DNA of 64,000 bases from the NCBI GenBank assembly GCA_021613375.1, contig CM038709.1, positions 39,081,656 through 39,145,655 of the forward strand. Direction: 5' to 3'. The notes under the pieces are model-generated. The model ran no database searches. It was not told the origin of the DNA and saw nothing but the letters and a program-made list of their open reading frames with translations. Made by a program: the position numbers and the translations under genes. Shown here one piece after another: positions 10,906-21,960 of this stretch. Origin of the DNA: Megaleporinus macrocephalus. Taxonomy: Eukaryota; Chordata; Actinopteri; Characiformes; Anostomidae. How positions within the stretch are numbered: position 1 is the stretch's first letter; each line of letters opens with the position of its first letter.

Positions 10906-11555
10906 TTATGAAAAAGTACGTATGTAAGATATAACAATAGCTCTCCTTTAAGAACTGCTTAACGTGACCAATCAGCTCTTCATTTAAGATTCAGGTACAT
11001 TTCCATTGTTGCTGGTTTGTCACTGTAAGCGAGTTGACGGGCTTCTGTCTTATACATAGTTACTTTAAGGTCCCGACATTAAAGCGGTCATAATTTCAGA
11101 AGTGCTCCTTCAAACCTGAGGACCTTCTGAAGTCCTGTTCCATCTGCATGCCACCTGTGCTATAAAAAAAAACACCATCCAACGCAGGCTGGGGCCTCAA
11201 AACGGGCCGTCCCGAGTGGTTTGGCGACCAACCAATCAGCTCGCAGAGCCGCCGGAAAATGGGTTAGAGCGCGAAGCTCTGGCAAGGTGTCCCCAAACCT
11301 GCGGAGTTGAAGGGGAGTTCAGGGGAATTTTGCCCGGCTTGAAGGTCGCCGTCTCTGCGCGTCCTTCAGCCCGTCTGTCCGGCTCTTTTGGGGAAACTCT
11401 GGGTGCGGGGTTCAGCTTGAATTAATTCACTGATTTAATTTCCACGTCCCCGCTTCCCGTCTTTATTTTTTTTTTCCTTTTATTTGCTCCACTAACTTGT
11501 CCTACGCAATGACAGAAGCGTACACATTTCTCCCTCCTTTGCAGTAGAGAGTGTG
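10906..11555. other. Intron segment, no element recognised
   Basis: Non-repetitive intron sequence. The part at 11170-11430 is GC-richer with CpGs and holds a 69-codon open frame without splice signals or recognisable homology. I see no gene here. Confidence 0.4.
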
Positions 11556-12029
11556 CTGCCCGTCAAAAGTTTGGGGACATCTTGCCATCATTTCAGCTTC
11601 TGATGTGTAACAGTCTTCATTTTAAGAGTAAATCTAATTATTTAGGGGCCTGAAATTTTGTTTATCTGCGAAGTTATAAGGAGTGTTTCAGGCTGGACTG
11701 CCTTTTTGAACAGGGCACTATTCAGAGCAGCCAATCGCAACAGAGCTCATTTACATATTGTCGCTGTCCAATGTAAAACAAGTATCTCAAAAATTGCAAC
11801 TTTACAGGCGAGACCAAAAACATACTTTACTTTCTATGTAAATCAATGGAACCAGAATTTTTTCCAAGCTGTTTTGGAGCACTTCTGTTGGTCCATTCAT
11901 CATGAAATTCCTGAAATTCACACAGTGTAAATGACCAGTGGTGTGTTCTCCAACTCCACGACAAAGGAGATATTTGCTTTTCATTGGACAGCGAAAATAT
12001 GTCAGTTTGAAAAGCACAGTCACAACAGC
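11556..12029. repeat. Interspersed repeat, family X copy 2
   Basis: It starts near CCGTCAAAAGTTTGGGGAC and contains GTTATAAGGAGTGTTTCAG, CAGAGCTCATTTACATATTG and the inverted forms of the TTACAGGCGAGACCAAAAAC blocks seen near 640-960. It ends at TTTTCATTGGACAG and then abuts a Tc1-like fragment. Related short pieces occur at 24215-24260 and 33585-33700. The ends suggest a non-autonomous DNA element. Confidence 0.55.
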
Positions 12030-12359
12030 CTTCCTTACAGAACTGCTTCAGCTCAGCCATGTTCTTAGGATGTCTGGTGTGAACATCTCTCTTGAGGTCA
12101 TTCTACAGCATCTCTATTGGATGTCATTCTGTAGATTTACTTCCATGTTTAGGGTCATTGTCCTGCTGCATCACCCAACTTCTACTGAGCTTCAGCCGGC
12201 AGACCGCCATTATTCCGTAGGATACCTTGATAAACTTGAGAATTCATTTTCCCCTCAATGATGGCAAGTGGTCCAGGCCCCCAAGCAGCAAAACAGCCAT
12301 GGATACCATGCCTGTTCAATGATTTGCGTATGGTAGACTCATGAACAGCACTGTGAATG
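12030..12359 (-). pseudogene. Tc1-like transposase fragment
   Basis: This 330-bp piece is nearly identical (about seven differences by eye) to 15526-15856 inside the larger Tc1-like relic. On the - strand it carries pieces of transposase, for example MAELKQFCKE at the left edge. No terminal repeats remain, and both ends break into unrelated sequence. A 40-bp piece of the same element reappears at 13883-13923. Confidence 0.75.
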
Positions 12360-13430
12360 CGTGATTCATTCTAAGGAATGCAAGGAGGTGAGAAAATTGT
12401 CGTGAAAATAGTTCAAGACTGGTGTTGCATAAGTGCTCACGAACATCAAAAGAGGTTCTTCAAGCTCTTTATTAAAGACAGTGGTTCTGTATAGAACCTT
12501 GAAAGCTCCAACAACCATTCATAAGGTTGGTGCAGAAAGTGTTACGTATGCAACCCTGTCTACCAAAAATGTGAATAAAACAAAATACAATGAGGTGCTA
12601 GCTGTTTAAACCCCATATTTAACTGAAAATAGTACACAGTATAAGACAACATTTCAGATGTTGAAACTAAAAACTTCTGTTGTTTTTGGAAAAAATATAG
12701 GACTGTTTTAAATTTAATACCAGCAACCAGTACCAAACATTTTGGGACAGGAGCAACAAAAGACTAGTACAGTTCTGTAACGTTAAAAAAACTGAGACGA
12801 AGCTTCAGAAGACCACTATGAGAAGAAGAGTAGTTAGATTGGTGGATGCGTATAATGTATGGTTCCCAATACACGACTGGTTGAGTGGTCAGGTCTTTGT
12901 GCAGTTCACACTACATGACTGGTTGTCCTGTAATCGCGAGTCTTTCATTGTTGTGGCTTTCATACTACATGACTGATCGGCGACACGACTTTCACTCTGG
13001 AGAACCACCCACTCATCTGGCTGCTGTCCAAAAACATAAGAACACACAAGAACTAAACTCTGGCAAGAACTAAACACGTGAGAACCAGCAACACCACGAA
13101 GAACATACGTTATTTCCAAAATAGACGTCAACAAACAAGCAATACAAGTTGCTACTGCGCTAATATGCAGTGACGAGAGAAAGAAGAGAAAGGAACGAAT
13201 ATGAATGAGAAGATTGATAAAGGCACGGGGACCTCTTGCAGCCATTGTTTACTGCTTGTGCTTGTTGTCCTCAGCCTTAAAGAGATTGCAGCAGAGGTGA
13301 CACGGTTCTATCTCTCCACACGATCCCATTGGCTGTAGCTAGACGCTGCTGTTGACTCATAGTCGCCAACTCACATTCGCCAACTCTCAGCTCACAAGTC
13401 TGTCTACTGAGTGTCATCAGCGTTACATCA
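12360..13430. other. Intron segment with weak repeat traces
   Basis: Around 12445-12545 there are short inverted phrases (GGTTCTTCAAG, TATAGAACCTTG) like those of small fish foldback elements. At 12880-12980 the phrase CACTACATGACTG occurs twice with variants. A 118-codon - strand frame at 12889-13245 has no recognisable homology. I cannot assign a gene or a named element. Confidence 0.3.
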
Positions 13431-14340
13431 CGCTTCCTAATGACATCACCTAGAGGTAACATGTACAATGAGAAGAGCAAAGACCCTAGAACTGAGCCTT
13501 GTGGTACCCCACTGGAGATATTACATTTTCTTGATGAATAACAGCCATAACAACCGAGTGCAACCATAAACTGTTTATCTGTTCATTATAACTTAAACCA
13601 TTTTAAAGCCATGTCTGAGTGAGAGACCGACCCAGCGTCCAAAGCCTGTTACAGTAATCAAGTCTTTATGAAATAAAAGCATGTATAACCCTTTCACAAT
13701 CATTGAAGGATAAAAATGGCTTGACCTTAGTTAAAAGCCTCAGCTGAAAGAAACTGGATCTAACTTAAAATTACTGTCCATCGTCATGCCAAGATTTTTA
13801 GCATATGGTTTTACATAGGTGTCCAAAGAAGATAAGTTCTTGTAGGAGGCCTCTGTAACACTACCGGGTCCAAAAAATGGAGTAGATTTACTTCCATGTT
13901 TAGGGTCATTGTCCTGCTGCATCCCACATAGGAGATATTACATTTTCTTGATGAATAACAACCATGACAACTGAGTGCAACCACGAACTGTCTATCTGTT
14001 AATTATAACTTAAACCATTCTAAAGCCATGTCTGAGTGAGACCGACCCAGCGTCCAAGATGGCTGGTTAGAATCTTGTGATCAACAGTATCAAAAGCTGC
14101 ACCAAGACCCAATAAGACCAGGATAGAAGGATTTAGTACATGAGTGCTAAGCCTGAGATCAATGACAGCACAAACTAGTGCTGTCTCAGTACTACGGTTA
14201 GAATGAAAACCTGAATGAAACTTCTCATATACTTAATTTGATATTAGATACAACTTTAGTTGTTTGAAAAAAGCTTTTTCTAAGAGCTCATTTAAGAAAG
14301 GAAGGTTAGCAATTGGTCTTAAATGATTTAACCCAGAAGA
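13430..14340 (-). repeat. Decayed retroelement pieces with an internal duplication
   Basis: On the - strand, 13440-13540 translates to [19 protein letters not shown], a reverse transcriptase motif of non-LTR retrotransposons. A segment of about 125 bp (13517-13640) recurs at 13928-14055 with scattered changes. Between the copies lie about 240 bp of other repeat-like sequence and a 40-bp Tc1-like scrap (13883-13923). The frame is broken and nothing here is functional. Clade assignment is uncertain. Confidence 0.5.
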
Positions 14341-14564
14341 TCCAGGTTACCATGAGCCCTTTAGATTTCAGCCTTCTTTCCTGCTCACTACAGCAACATA
14401 TCAAATAAATATATATACTTAAATATTAAAAAAACCTCAAGTATATCAGTTTATATGCTTTCAACTAAAATATCATTACACAGATGATTCTTTTAAGAGT
14501 TTGTGGTTCCATATATAGAAGCGTTGTTAGTACTGAAGAGCCCTTCCATAGCGACCGTGTTTAA

Positions 14565-14830
14565 GACTGCAGGATGCGTCCTTTAACAGCTAGGTGTCCC
14601 TGTGCTGTTGACAGATACGGTAGTCGCGACAGACTCTTCTCCATCAGGTTGTCTGAGGGCTTGAAGGCTTTTTGTCTGATTACAGACTCATCAGGCCGAA
14701 AAAAGCAGCGAGGAAAACACGGCCGAGGCGCTAAATCACGCGGAATGACCTCGCAGCAATTAAAAGTTCTCGGCCGTCTGGCGCGCCGTTCTCCATAAAG
14801 CCCGCGCCGCGCGCTCGGCAGGTACAATAA
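14565..14830. other. Candidate conserved noncoding element before an exon
   Basis: A GC-balanced, non-repetitive block with many CpGs and homeobox-like TAATTA/ATTAAA cores (for example GCAATTAAAAGTTCTCGG) ends about 90 bp before the exon at 14924. It stands out from the AT-rich, repeat-filled intron around it. The 74-codon + frame and 163-codon - frame here resemble no known protein. Conservation is inferred only from composition. Confidence 0.3.
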
Positions 14831-14923
14831 GTCACACGAGTCAAGTGATGGAGAGAAAGCGCGTTGGCGTCGGAGCAGACTGCCGTGGCTGCGAGCTCCG
14901 TGTTGATGTGTGTTTGCGTGCAG

Positions 14924-15020
14924 GTGCTGCATTATCTGGCCGTGCAGAAACCCGCCGACCTCACGAGACACCTGCTGCCGTGTATTCTCCACGCCGCCAT
15001 GCTGAAAGTGAAGGAGGAAG
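14924..15020 (+). CDS. rab3gap1: rab3gap1 exon, second visible
   Basis: It encodes VLHYLAVQKPADLTRHLLPC and on to MLKVKEE, matching the alpha-helical region that follows the catalytic segment in vertebrate Rab3GAP1. Acceptor TTTGCGTGCAG, donor AAG|GTGAGC. It starts in phase 0 and ends after the first base of a glutamate codon (phase 1), which the next exon completes. Length 97 bases. Confidence 0.96.
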
Positions 15021-15217
15021 GTGAGCACCGCGTCTGTGGCTTTCGAGGTCACTGCTGAAGTGTGTGCGTGTCTCTCCGTGTGATGGTTATGAAATTAAGT
15101 ATACGTGTTATATATTTTTTTCTGTTTCTTTTTAGAGTTAGTTCTTTTATGGGTGCCTATATGCCATCCTTCATGCATTGAACATGTTCTTATATTATTA
15201 TTAATAGTAGTTTTATA

Positions 15218-16025
15218 CAGTGGTGAGGAAAAAGTATGTGAACGCTTTGAAATGACCTGTTTTTTTGCATTAATTGGTCATAAAATGTTCTGATCTACAT
15301 CTAAGTCCCAAGTATAGACAAACTCAATGTGTTTAATCTAATACCACATAAACAACTATAATTTTTTGTGTCTGGATTGAACACATCCATTAAACATGCA
15401 CAGTGCTGGTGGAAAAAGTAAGTGAACACTTGGATTTAATAACTTGTCGAACCTCTTTGGCAGCAATAAGCTCTAACAAGCTGCTGATCAGACCTGCACA
15501 ACGTTCAGGAGAAATTTTGAACCATTCTTCCTTACAGAACTGCTTCAGCTCAGCCATGTTCTTAGGATGTCTGGTGTGAACATATCGCTTGAGGTCATTC
15601 CACAGCATCTCTATTGGATGTCATTCTGTAGATTTACTTCCATGTTTAGGGTCATTGTCCTGCTGCATCACCCAACTTCTACTGAGCTTCAGCTGGCAGA
15701 CCGCCATTATTCCGTAGGATACCTTGATAAACTTGAGAATTCATTTTCCTCTCAATGATGGCAAGTGGTCCAGGCCCCCGAGCAGCAAAACAGCCATGGA
15801 TACCATGCCTGTTCAATGATTTGCGTATGGTAGACTCACGAACAGCACTGTGAATGTTTAATGGATGTGTCCAATATAGACATGAAATATTGTAATTGTT
15901 TGTAGTATTAGGTTAAGCACATTGAGTTTGTCTATATCTGGGATGTAGATCAGATCACATTTTAATGACCAGTTAATGCAGAAAATCAGGTCATTTCAAA
16001 GGGTTCACATACTTTTTCTTGCCTT
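15218..16025 (-). mobile_element. Internally deleted Tc1-like element with long terminal inverted repeats
   Basis: Left end CAGTGGTGAGGAAAAAGTAT, right end inverted as GTTCACATACTTTTTCTTGCC. The two ends mirror each other for about 130 bp, including the TTGAGTTTGTCTATA segment. TA precedes the left end. On the - strand a damaged transposase remnant is readable (pieces MAELKQFCKEEWFKIS and ELIAAKEVRQV). The rest of the transposase is deleted, so this is a relic. It lies about 200 bp downstream of a rab3gap1 exon. Confidence 0.85.
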
Positions 16026-16199
16026 TTTTATGTGCATTGCAGCTGAGCAGGACTATTTCACTGCTAGGTATTGTAGTAGTTTGTAGTCTGTAGTTGGGCT
16101 GGGCAGTGTGACAGTATTTATTCTTATCATTTTTGTAAGATGCATCACGTCATATGTCATATGATCATATTGTGGATATTAAAAAAAACACTTGCCAAC

Positions 16200-16770
16200 A
16201 GAGTGCTTGATTAAAAAGCTCTACTATTTAGTTGTCTAGTGTTTTAGATAGCTATTTAGTTATCTATTGTTTAATTTATTCAGTAGTATTTAGTATTTGA
16301 TTTAGATAACAATTTAGTTATCTAGTATTTAACTTAGATAACTATTTATTTATCTAATATTTAATTTAGATAACTGTTTTGTTATCTAGTGTTTAATTTA
16401 GATAACTGTTTAGTTATGTAGTATTTAATTTAGATAACGGTTTAGTTATGTAGTATTTAATTTAGATAACTATTTAGTTATCTAGTATTTAATTTAGATA
16501 AGTAGTTATCTAGTGTTTAATTTAGAAAACTGTTTAGTTATGTAGTATTTAATTTAGATAACTATTTAGTTAATCTATTGTTCATATAGATTACTATTTA
16601 ATTCATCTATTGTTTATTTTAGGTAACTTTTTAATTTAGATAATTGTTTAGTTTATCTATTGTTTAATTTAGATAAATTAATTAGTTAATCTAGTTTTTA
16701 ATTTAGATCATTATTTAGTTAATCTAGTGTTTAATTTAGATTACTATTTAGTTAATCTAGAAAATTATTT
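16200..16770. repeat. AT-rich ~32-bp minisatellite with inverted half-units
   Basis: Degenerate tandem units contain TTTAGTTATCTAGT and TTAATTTAGATAACT. TAGATAACT is the reverse complement of AGTTATCTA, so each unit is partly self-complementary. There are roughly 17 or 18 copies, more diverged towards the right end, where GTTAATCTA variants take over. Confidence 0.85.
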
Positions 16771-16779
16771 AGTTTCTAG

Positions 16780-16850
16780 TGTTTAAAACTGTAAAAACTG
16801 CAATTTCCCTCTGGGATCAATAATGTATTTCTGATTCTGATTTAGGGCAG
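16780..16850 (+). repeat. Non-LTR retroelement 3' tail fragment
   Basis: The phrase AATTTCCCTCTGGGATCAAT followed by AATGTATTTCTGATTCTGAT is the typical 3' end of abundant fish LINE/SINE families (GGGATCAATAAAGT then a short tandem repeat). Only the tail is present. Confidence 0.6.
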
Positions 16851-17616
16851 CCCAGTGTATGAAATAGAAGTTATTGGAATTTATAAATATGGTAGTATTT
16901 TTAAATGGGGCACTACTTTGTCCATTTTAATTTATCAGAAAAAAAAATTGTGTATCATAAAAGGATTTCCTGATTATTTTGACATATTGCTCACATTTAA
17001 TAAATGTTTAAAATTTACATAGAAATGGGTTGGGGAAAAAATTTGTTGCACAGAATTATGTTACATTCCATTAAGTTCCTTCGGGTTAAAAAAAGTGACT
17101 TCTGTTTAAAGTTATTGTTTTCAAGGTTCAATGTTCTTCTAATAGGGACTAGACACACACCCACGTACACACTTAAGGCCATCCATAGGTTTCTGTTTTT
17201 GTTTTGCTCTAGCCAAAGAATACTACACCTAGACCTAAATCTAACTGTAACCTTAATCTCAGTATGTAAACCTAAAACAAACCTTAATCTCAGCTTCCAA
17301 ACCTAATCTTAACCTCAGTATCCAAACCTAAATCTAACTTTAATCTCTGTATTCAGGCTGTGTGTGTGTGTGTCTGTGTAAATATATTAATTCAGATAAA
17401 AATGTACCACCCTCTACAAAGAACACATTTCTGTTGTGTTGTACGATTTATTTTCTGAATGTAACGGTTAAATGTGGCCTATGGCGTATAATAAATTCTA
17501 TATTTTATTTCTATTTTTTGCCGATATGTTAAACTCAGTTATATGTTAAACATACAAACAATTAAATAGAAATTGTGTGGAAAAAATCATATCTAAGTGT
17601 ATTTATATACAATACA
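16851..17616. other. AT-rich intron segment
   Basis: AT-rich intron sequence. Between 17215 and 17345 the phrase CCTAAACCTAA/CTTAATCTCAGTATCCAAAC recurs about four times in degenerate form, a minor tandem repeat. No gene is recognised. Confidence 0.4.
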
Positions 17617-18095
17617 GGTGCACTTTGTAGTCTACACTTACAGACTGTAGTTCATCTAATTCTCCATATACTTTTTATTAACCTGTTCTTCAATGATCAG
17701 GACCCCCACAGAGCAGGTACTATTTGTGTGGTTGGTGATTCTTAACACTGCAGTGATACTAGTGGTGGTGTGTTGTGTTGATACGAGTGGATCAGACAGC
17801 AGTGTTGCTGGAGTTTTTAAACACTGTGTCCACTCACTGTCCACTCTATTGAACAAGACTACTTTGAGGGTCCACTGTGTAGAGGTCAGAGACTGTTCTC
17901 AGTCCAGCAGTGACACTGAGGTGTTAAAACACTCCAGCAGCACTGCTGTGTCTGATCCGCTCACACCAGCACAACACACACTAACACACCACCACTACGT
18001 CAGTGTCACTGCAGTGCTGAGAATTATCCACCCCCCTAATAGTACCTGCTCTGATCTTGTGGGGGGGTCCTGACCATTGAAGAACAGAGTAAAAG
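17617..18095. mobile_element. Foldback (long inverted repeat) element, copy 1
   Basis: Left arm about 17686-17825, right arm about 17930-18085. The arms are imperfect reverse complements for some 140 bp; GATCAGGACCCCCACAGAGC pairs with the inverted right-arm end, and GAGTGGATCAGACAGCAG with its partner. A single-stranded copy would form a long hairpin. The outer phrase GCACTTTGTAGTCTACACTT is shared with the copy at 34893-35465. No coding capacity. It ends about 85 bp before the exon at 18180. Confidence 0.85.
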
Positions 18096-18179
18096 TTCAG
18101 CCTTAGAAGCTGTTCAAACAAACTCTCTCTTTCTCGTTCTCTATCTATCTCTATCTCTCTCTTGCTTGCTGTCCCTCAG

Positions 18180-18283
18180 AGTCGGTTGAGGACATTCCTT
18201 CTGTGCGGAAGGCCATCCAGCAGGTCACCTCTCATGCCAGTAAGCATCTGCGTCACCCCAGCCCTGACCTGAAGAAGCTGGAG
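18180..18283 (+). CDS. rab3gap1: rab3gap1 exon, third visible
   Basis: The first two bases complete a glutamate codon, followed by SVEDIPSVRKAIQQVTSHAS and KHLRHPSPDLKKLE. The acceptor is preceded by a strong pyrimidine tract and reads GTCCCTCAG. Donor GAG|GTGAGC, ending in phase 0. This is the helical linker region of Rab3GAP1, less conserved than the catalytic exon. Confidence 0.95.
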
Positions 18284-18400
18284 GTGAGCCTAAGACCATC
18301 ACTTAGCAGCTGTATTACCATATTAGCACGTTAGCCTAACAAAGCCACCCACACAGCGTACATGCATTAACATCTCTCGTCATGCTGCTGTTATTCTCAG

Positions 18401-18516
18401 GACACTATTAACCAGCTAATGGTGGTGGAGACCATAATTGCTCGAGCTCGATCCCTGAAAGCCAAGTTCGGCATCGGAAAAGGAGAGAAAGCAGAGGATT
18501 CAGAGGACCTGGAGAA
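18401..18516 (+). CDS. rab3gap1: rab3gap1 exon, fourth visible
   Basis: It encodes DTINQLMVVETIIARARSLK and AKFGIGKGEKAEDSEDLE plus two bases of a lysine codon. The ARARSLKAKFG segment is the family hallmark. Acceptor TTATTCTCAG, donor GAA|GTAAAG, phase 2; the base before the donor is A, a mildly weak site. The intron before it is only 117 bp; the one after it is 10.6 kb. Confidence 0.95.
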
Positions 18517-18699
18517 GTAAAGCTCTTTCTATATGTATATATGTTGTCTTGTTCATTGTGTTTCCTTTATTTGTTTATTTTCTTGAGATCCTGAGACTGT
18601 GTAGTCTGGCTGTAGGTTTGGATAGCAGTATTATTTGTTACATAAGTGGACTTTCATAGACAACCTATGTATAAACCTTAAAAGATGTTGTGGAATGCT

Positions 18700-19800
18700 C
18701 TGTTCTAGAGAAACCAGTTACACTGTTCACAGTGGTGGTGAAGGGAACCAGACATCTGTAGAGTGTAGGACCTCTGAAAGCTTCATCACATGAAGTTATT
18801 ATTGTGGTTATGAATACGCTGCCTAATGCCTGATGCATCAAGTGTGTTTGCATGTAATTAATAATTCAGATTTAAAAAAATTTAAAGTTGTTATGTAATC
18901 AGAATACTTGAATATGATTTGTTAGATTAAATTAAGACTCAGAAATCAAACAAAGAGAGCTGTGTTGCTGAGTTATGGGGTTTCACAATGCATGTACTCT
19001 CTTACTCTGATTTCTTTCAGACTTCTCAGTCTGAACATATGTGAAAACAGGCCGCAGTACCAGAAATAAGCAAGCAGTGTTCAACACAGCAGCTGAGAAA
19101 TGGCAACAAAACACTTATGGAGCGAAGCTGAAACCAAATACATGATTGATTGAAGCAAAAGACCTGAATGTTGTTCTGTGACTCGTTCACAGGAAGTTTC
19201 TGAAGTGAAATTACTGTGTTATTGGTTGGCTACAAAGCAGAAATCTGATTACTGCCTGACACATGTAGACCCGGAGTATCCCTATTGTCTGATTACACCG
19301 ATGCATCTGAAAGCCCCGAACAGATTACTGACTTCCTGCAGTTATTAGGTAATAATAATTTTACACAGTCACTGCTATGTAAGTGTTTTTAGCTGCTTTA
19401 ACATTTTTAATTTAATCTTTTTCATCCATTCATAGTGGAGGGCAATGTGAGGTTAAATAGTCCCCAAAGAAAACATATGTTTACTTGCTTTTTGCTGTTT
19501 TACCATCAACACTCAATATATGAACACATAATACACATATGGGTTCAATAGAGGTTTTGTATTATAAATCTATTGTCTATATTTGTGTTAAGATAATCCT
19601 TTATTAGTCCCACAGTTGGAAATACACCGTGTTACAGCTGCAAAGAGATAGCAAGGCACTTAGTACAATAATAGATAAATAAACAGTACAGTATATACAA
19701 TATAAATAATAAAAAGTCAACTCTTGAGGTTGTATTCACAATAAATGACCCCTGGTTCCCATCACCACCACTGTAAAGAGCATCTGAGTCTCTACAATCA
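18700..19800. repeat. Interspersed repeat, family Z, probable inverted termini
   Basis: The left phrase ACAGTGGTGGTGAAGGGAAC and the right phrase CTGGTTCCCATCACCACCAC are inverted copies of each other. The same pair of phrases bounds 40440-40800. The interior includes an unrelated LINE-like scrap at 19590-19735. I read this as a non-autonomous DNA element of unnamed family; the exact ends are unclear. Confidence 0.4.
19590..19735 (+). repeat. Fish LINE/SINE-like fragment
   Basis: AGATAATCCTTTATTAGTCC followed by CACAGTTGGAAATACACCG and an AT-rich tail matches a very common teleost interspersed repeat that I know by its ends only. Short, non-coding and 5'-truncated. Confidence 0.5.
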
Positions 19801-20615
19801 ACCATTTCACACCAAACCGACTCTGAGAAGTTTAGAAAAAGCCATGAAATTCCACCTGTAATTGTTTTTATATGTGTGTATATTTGATTGGTGGTTTTAA
19901 TTGTAGCCGTTGCAGCAGCGGCTCAGTTTTTATATGTGTGGTTTACAGTCATGACTGTGATAGCAGAGGTGAAGGATTACTCAGGCCCACATCCTGAAAT
20001 CACATACTGCCTCACGCACTGAGAATTATTACTGCTTTTCAGGCATCGCTGCAGTTCACATCTGCAGCTAAACAGGCCAAATACAAACATGCTAAGATCA
20101 CAGCTGCCCGGCAGAGCAGGCCAGCACTGTTTGTGTTTGTCTTGAAGTAGTTCAGGTCTGGAAGATTGACAGCCCATGTGTTGCGGGCCTGGACTCTGAG
20201 CGGACATCATTTCGTATTCCACAGAGCTCTGTCCTTGTTTTATGCCCTCGTCTGTTTACATCTCTCCGCTCTCTCGTTTATCACCAGCACCTCCTCCCTC
20301 CGTTTTTTATTTCACCTGTTGATGGCTTGTCCCCGACGTGGATGTGTGTCATACACATAAACCCCAGAGGCGGTCATACATGTTAAAGCGTCAAATAAAG
20401 TATACAGCGTTCTCTCCCATCGGGCATGTGTGTCGTGTACACTAGTGTGCGAGAGAGGCGTTTTCATTTCATTTCCACTCAAAGACGGCCTTTAAAGTCC
20501 CAAAGTCCACAGAGTAAAATATTAAAAATGTTTGTGTAACACTGAACTTGAGTGTTATATTAAACATCCATCACAGCCTGAATTAAATAAATAAGGTAGA
20601 AATATGGTAAAACAC
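19801..20615. other. Intron segment, no element recognised
   Basis: Non-repetitive intron sequence between the family Z repeat and the 41-bp minisatellite. The open frames at 19977-20222 (-) and 20166-20360 (+) lack recognisable homology and splice context. Confidence 0.45.
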
Positions 20616-21512
20616 AGTGTGTGGATAAAGGAATGAAGGGATGAAGGAACAATATTGGTATATGGATAATGATTGAATGGATGAAGGAACAATGTTGGTG
20701 ATGATAAAGAAATGAATGGATGAAGAAACAATGTTGGTGTTGATAAAGGAATGAAGGAACAATTTTGGTTTGTGGATAAAGGAATGAACAGATGAAGGAA
20801 CAGTGTTGGTGGTGATTAAGGGATGAAGGAACAATTTTGGTTTGTGGATAAATGAATGAACGGATGAAGGAACAATGTTGGTGTATGGATAAATGAATGA
20901 ACGGATGAAGGAACAATGTTGGTGTATGGATAAATGAATGAACGGATGAAGGAACAATGTTGGTGTATGGATAAAGTAATGAACGGATGAAGGAACAATG
21001 TTGGTGTATGGATAAAGGAATGAACGGATGAAGGAACAATGTTGGTGTATGGATAAAGGAATGAACGGATGAAGGAACAATGTTGGTGTATGGATAAATG
21101 AATGAACGGATAAAGGAACAATGTTGGTGTATGAATAAAGGAATGAACGGATGAAGGAACAATGTTGGTATATGGATAAAGGAATGAACGGATGAAGGAA
21201 CAATGTTGGTATATGGATAAAGGAATGAACGGATGAAGGAACAATGTTGGTGATAAAGGAATGAACGGAGGAAGGAACGATGTTGGTATATGGATAAAGG
21301 AATGAACAGATGAAGGAACAATGTTGGTGTATGGATAAAGGAATGAACGGATGAAGGAACAATGTTGGTGTATGGATAAAGGAATGAACGGATGAAGGAA
21401 CAATGTTGGTGTATGAATAAAGGAATGAATGGATGAAGGAACAATGTTGGTGTATGGATAAAGAAATGAACGGATGAAGTAACAATGTTGGTGTATGGAT
21501 AAAGGAATTAAG
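20616..21512. repeat. 41-bp minisatellite, about 22 copies
   Basis: The unit contains GGATAAAGGAATGAACGG and ATGAAGGAACAATGTTGG. The period is 41 bp in the regular part; the left 250 bp are more diverged, with shortened units. Since 41 is not a multiple of three and no unit creates a stop on the - strand, all three - strand frames stay open for up to 365 codons. These frames are repeat artefacts. The array lies in the 10.6-kb intron before the exon at 29111. Confidence 0.95.
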
Positions 21513-21584
21513 GAATGTTTTTCTTTGGACAGCGTTTCGTACGGGATGAGTAACAGAGGTTGCCTCTTCAGATATATTCCAGGA

Positions 21585-21690
21585 ATGCATAGTTTCAGCA
21601 GTAAAGTTTGGTGGAGATGGGATAATCGTCTGGATTTTATAATTGTATAAAATACATTTTATACAATTATATTCTTCCAACTTTGCGGGA
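21585..21690 (+). pseudogene. Tc1-like transposase scrap
   Basis: GCAGTAAAGTTTGGTGGAGA, TTTATACAATTATATTCTTCC and AACTTTGCGGG match a Tc1-like transposase segment (the VKFGGGGIM...MLPTLW region), here with internal deletions. The same segment is repeated at 21960-22245 and 23640-23890. Confidence 0.6.
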
Positions 21691-21713
21691 TAAGTAACAG
21701 AGGTTGCCTTAGT

Positions 21714-21960
21714 GGACAGTGTGACAGCAAATTGTTTGTTTATTTGTCTGGCCTGAATTTCCTTCCCTCATTTGTGCAATGAAACTTAAAGAAAACCCAG
21801 ATAATGATTCCAGTATTTGAGGTATCCATGCATATCCATTACACTAATAAAGGAAAGCAAATGGTAAATGCCTTGCTGGTAGGACGCGGATGGTAAATGC
21901 CTTCCTGTCTTGCCGACGTAATCATTAGACCACAGGCCTTCAGCCAGATTTAGCATGATT
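21714..21960. repeat. Local duplication, copy 1 (partner 22312-22575)
   Basis: AGTGGACAGTGTGACAGCA, TTGTTTATTTGTCTGGCCTG, GATAATGATTCCAGTATT, ACACTAATAAAGGAAAGCAA and CAGCCAGATTTAGCATGAT occur in the same order as in the partner. Copy 1 is broken at its right edge by a Tc1-like fragment. Confidence 0.85.

Noticed and set aside
20560..21680. 365- and 294-codon frames rich in His/Phe/Ser
   Set aside because: Frame-independent products of the 41-bp minisatellite.
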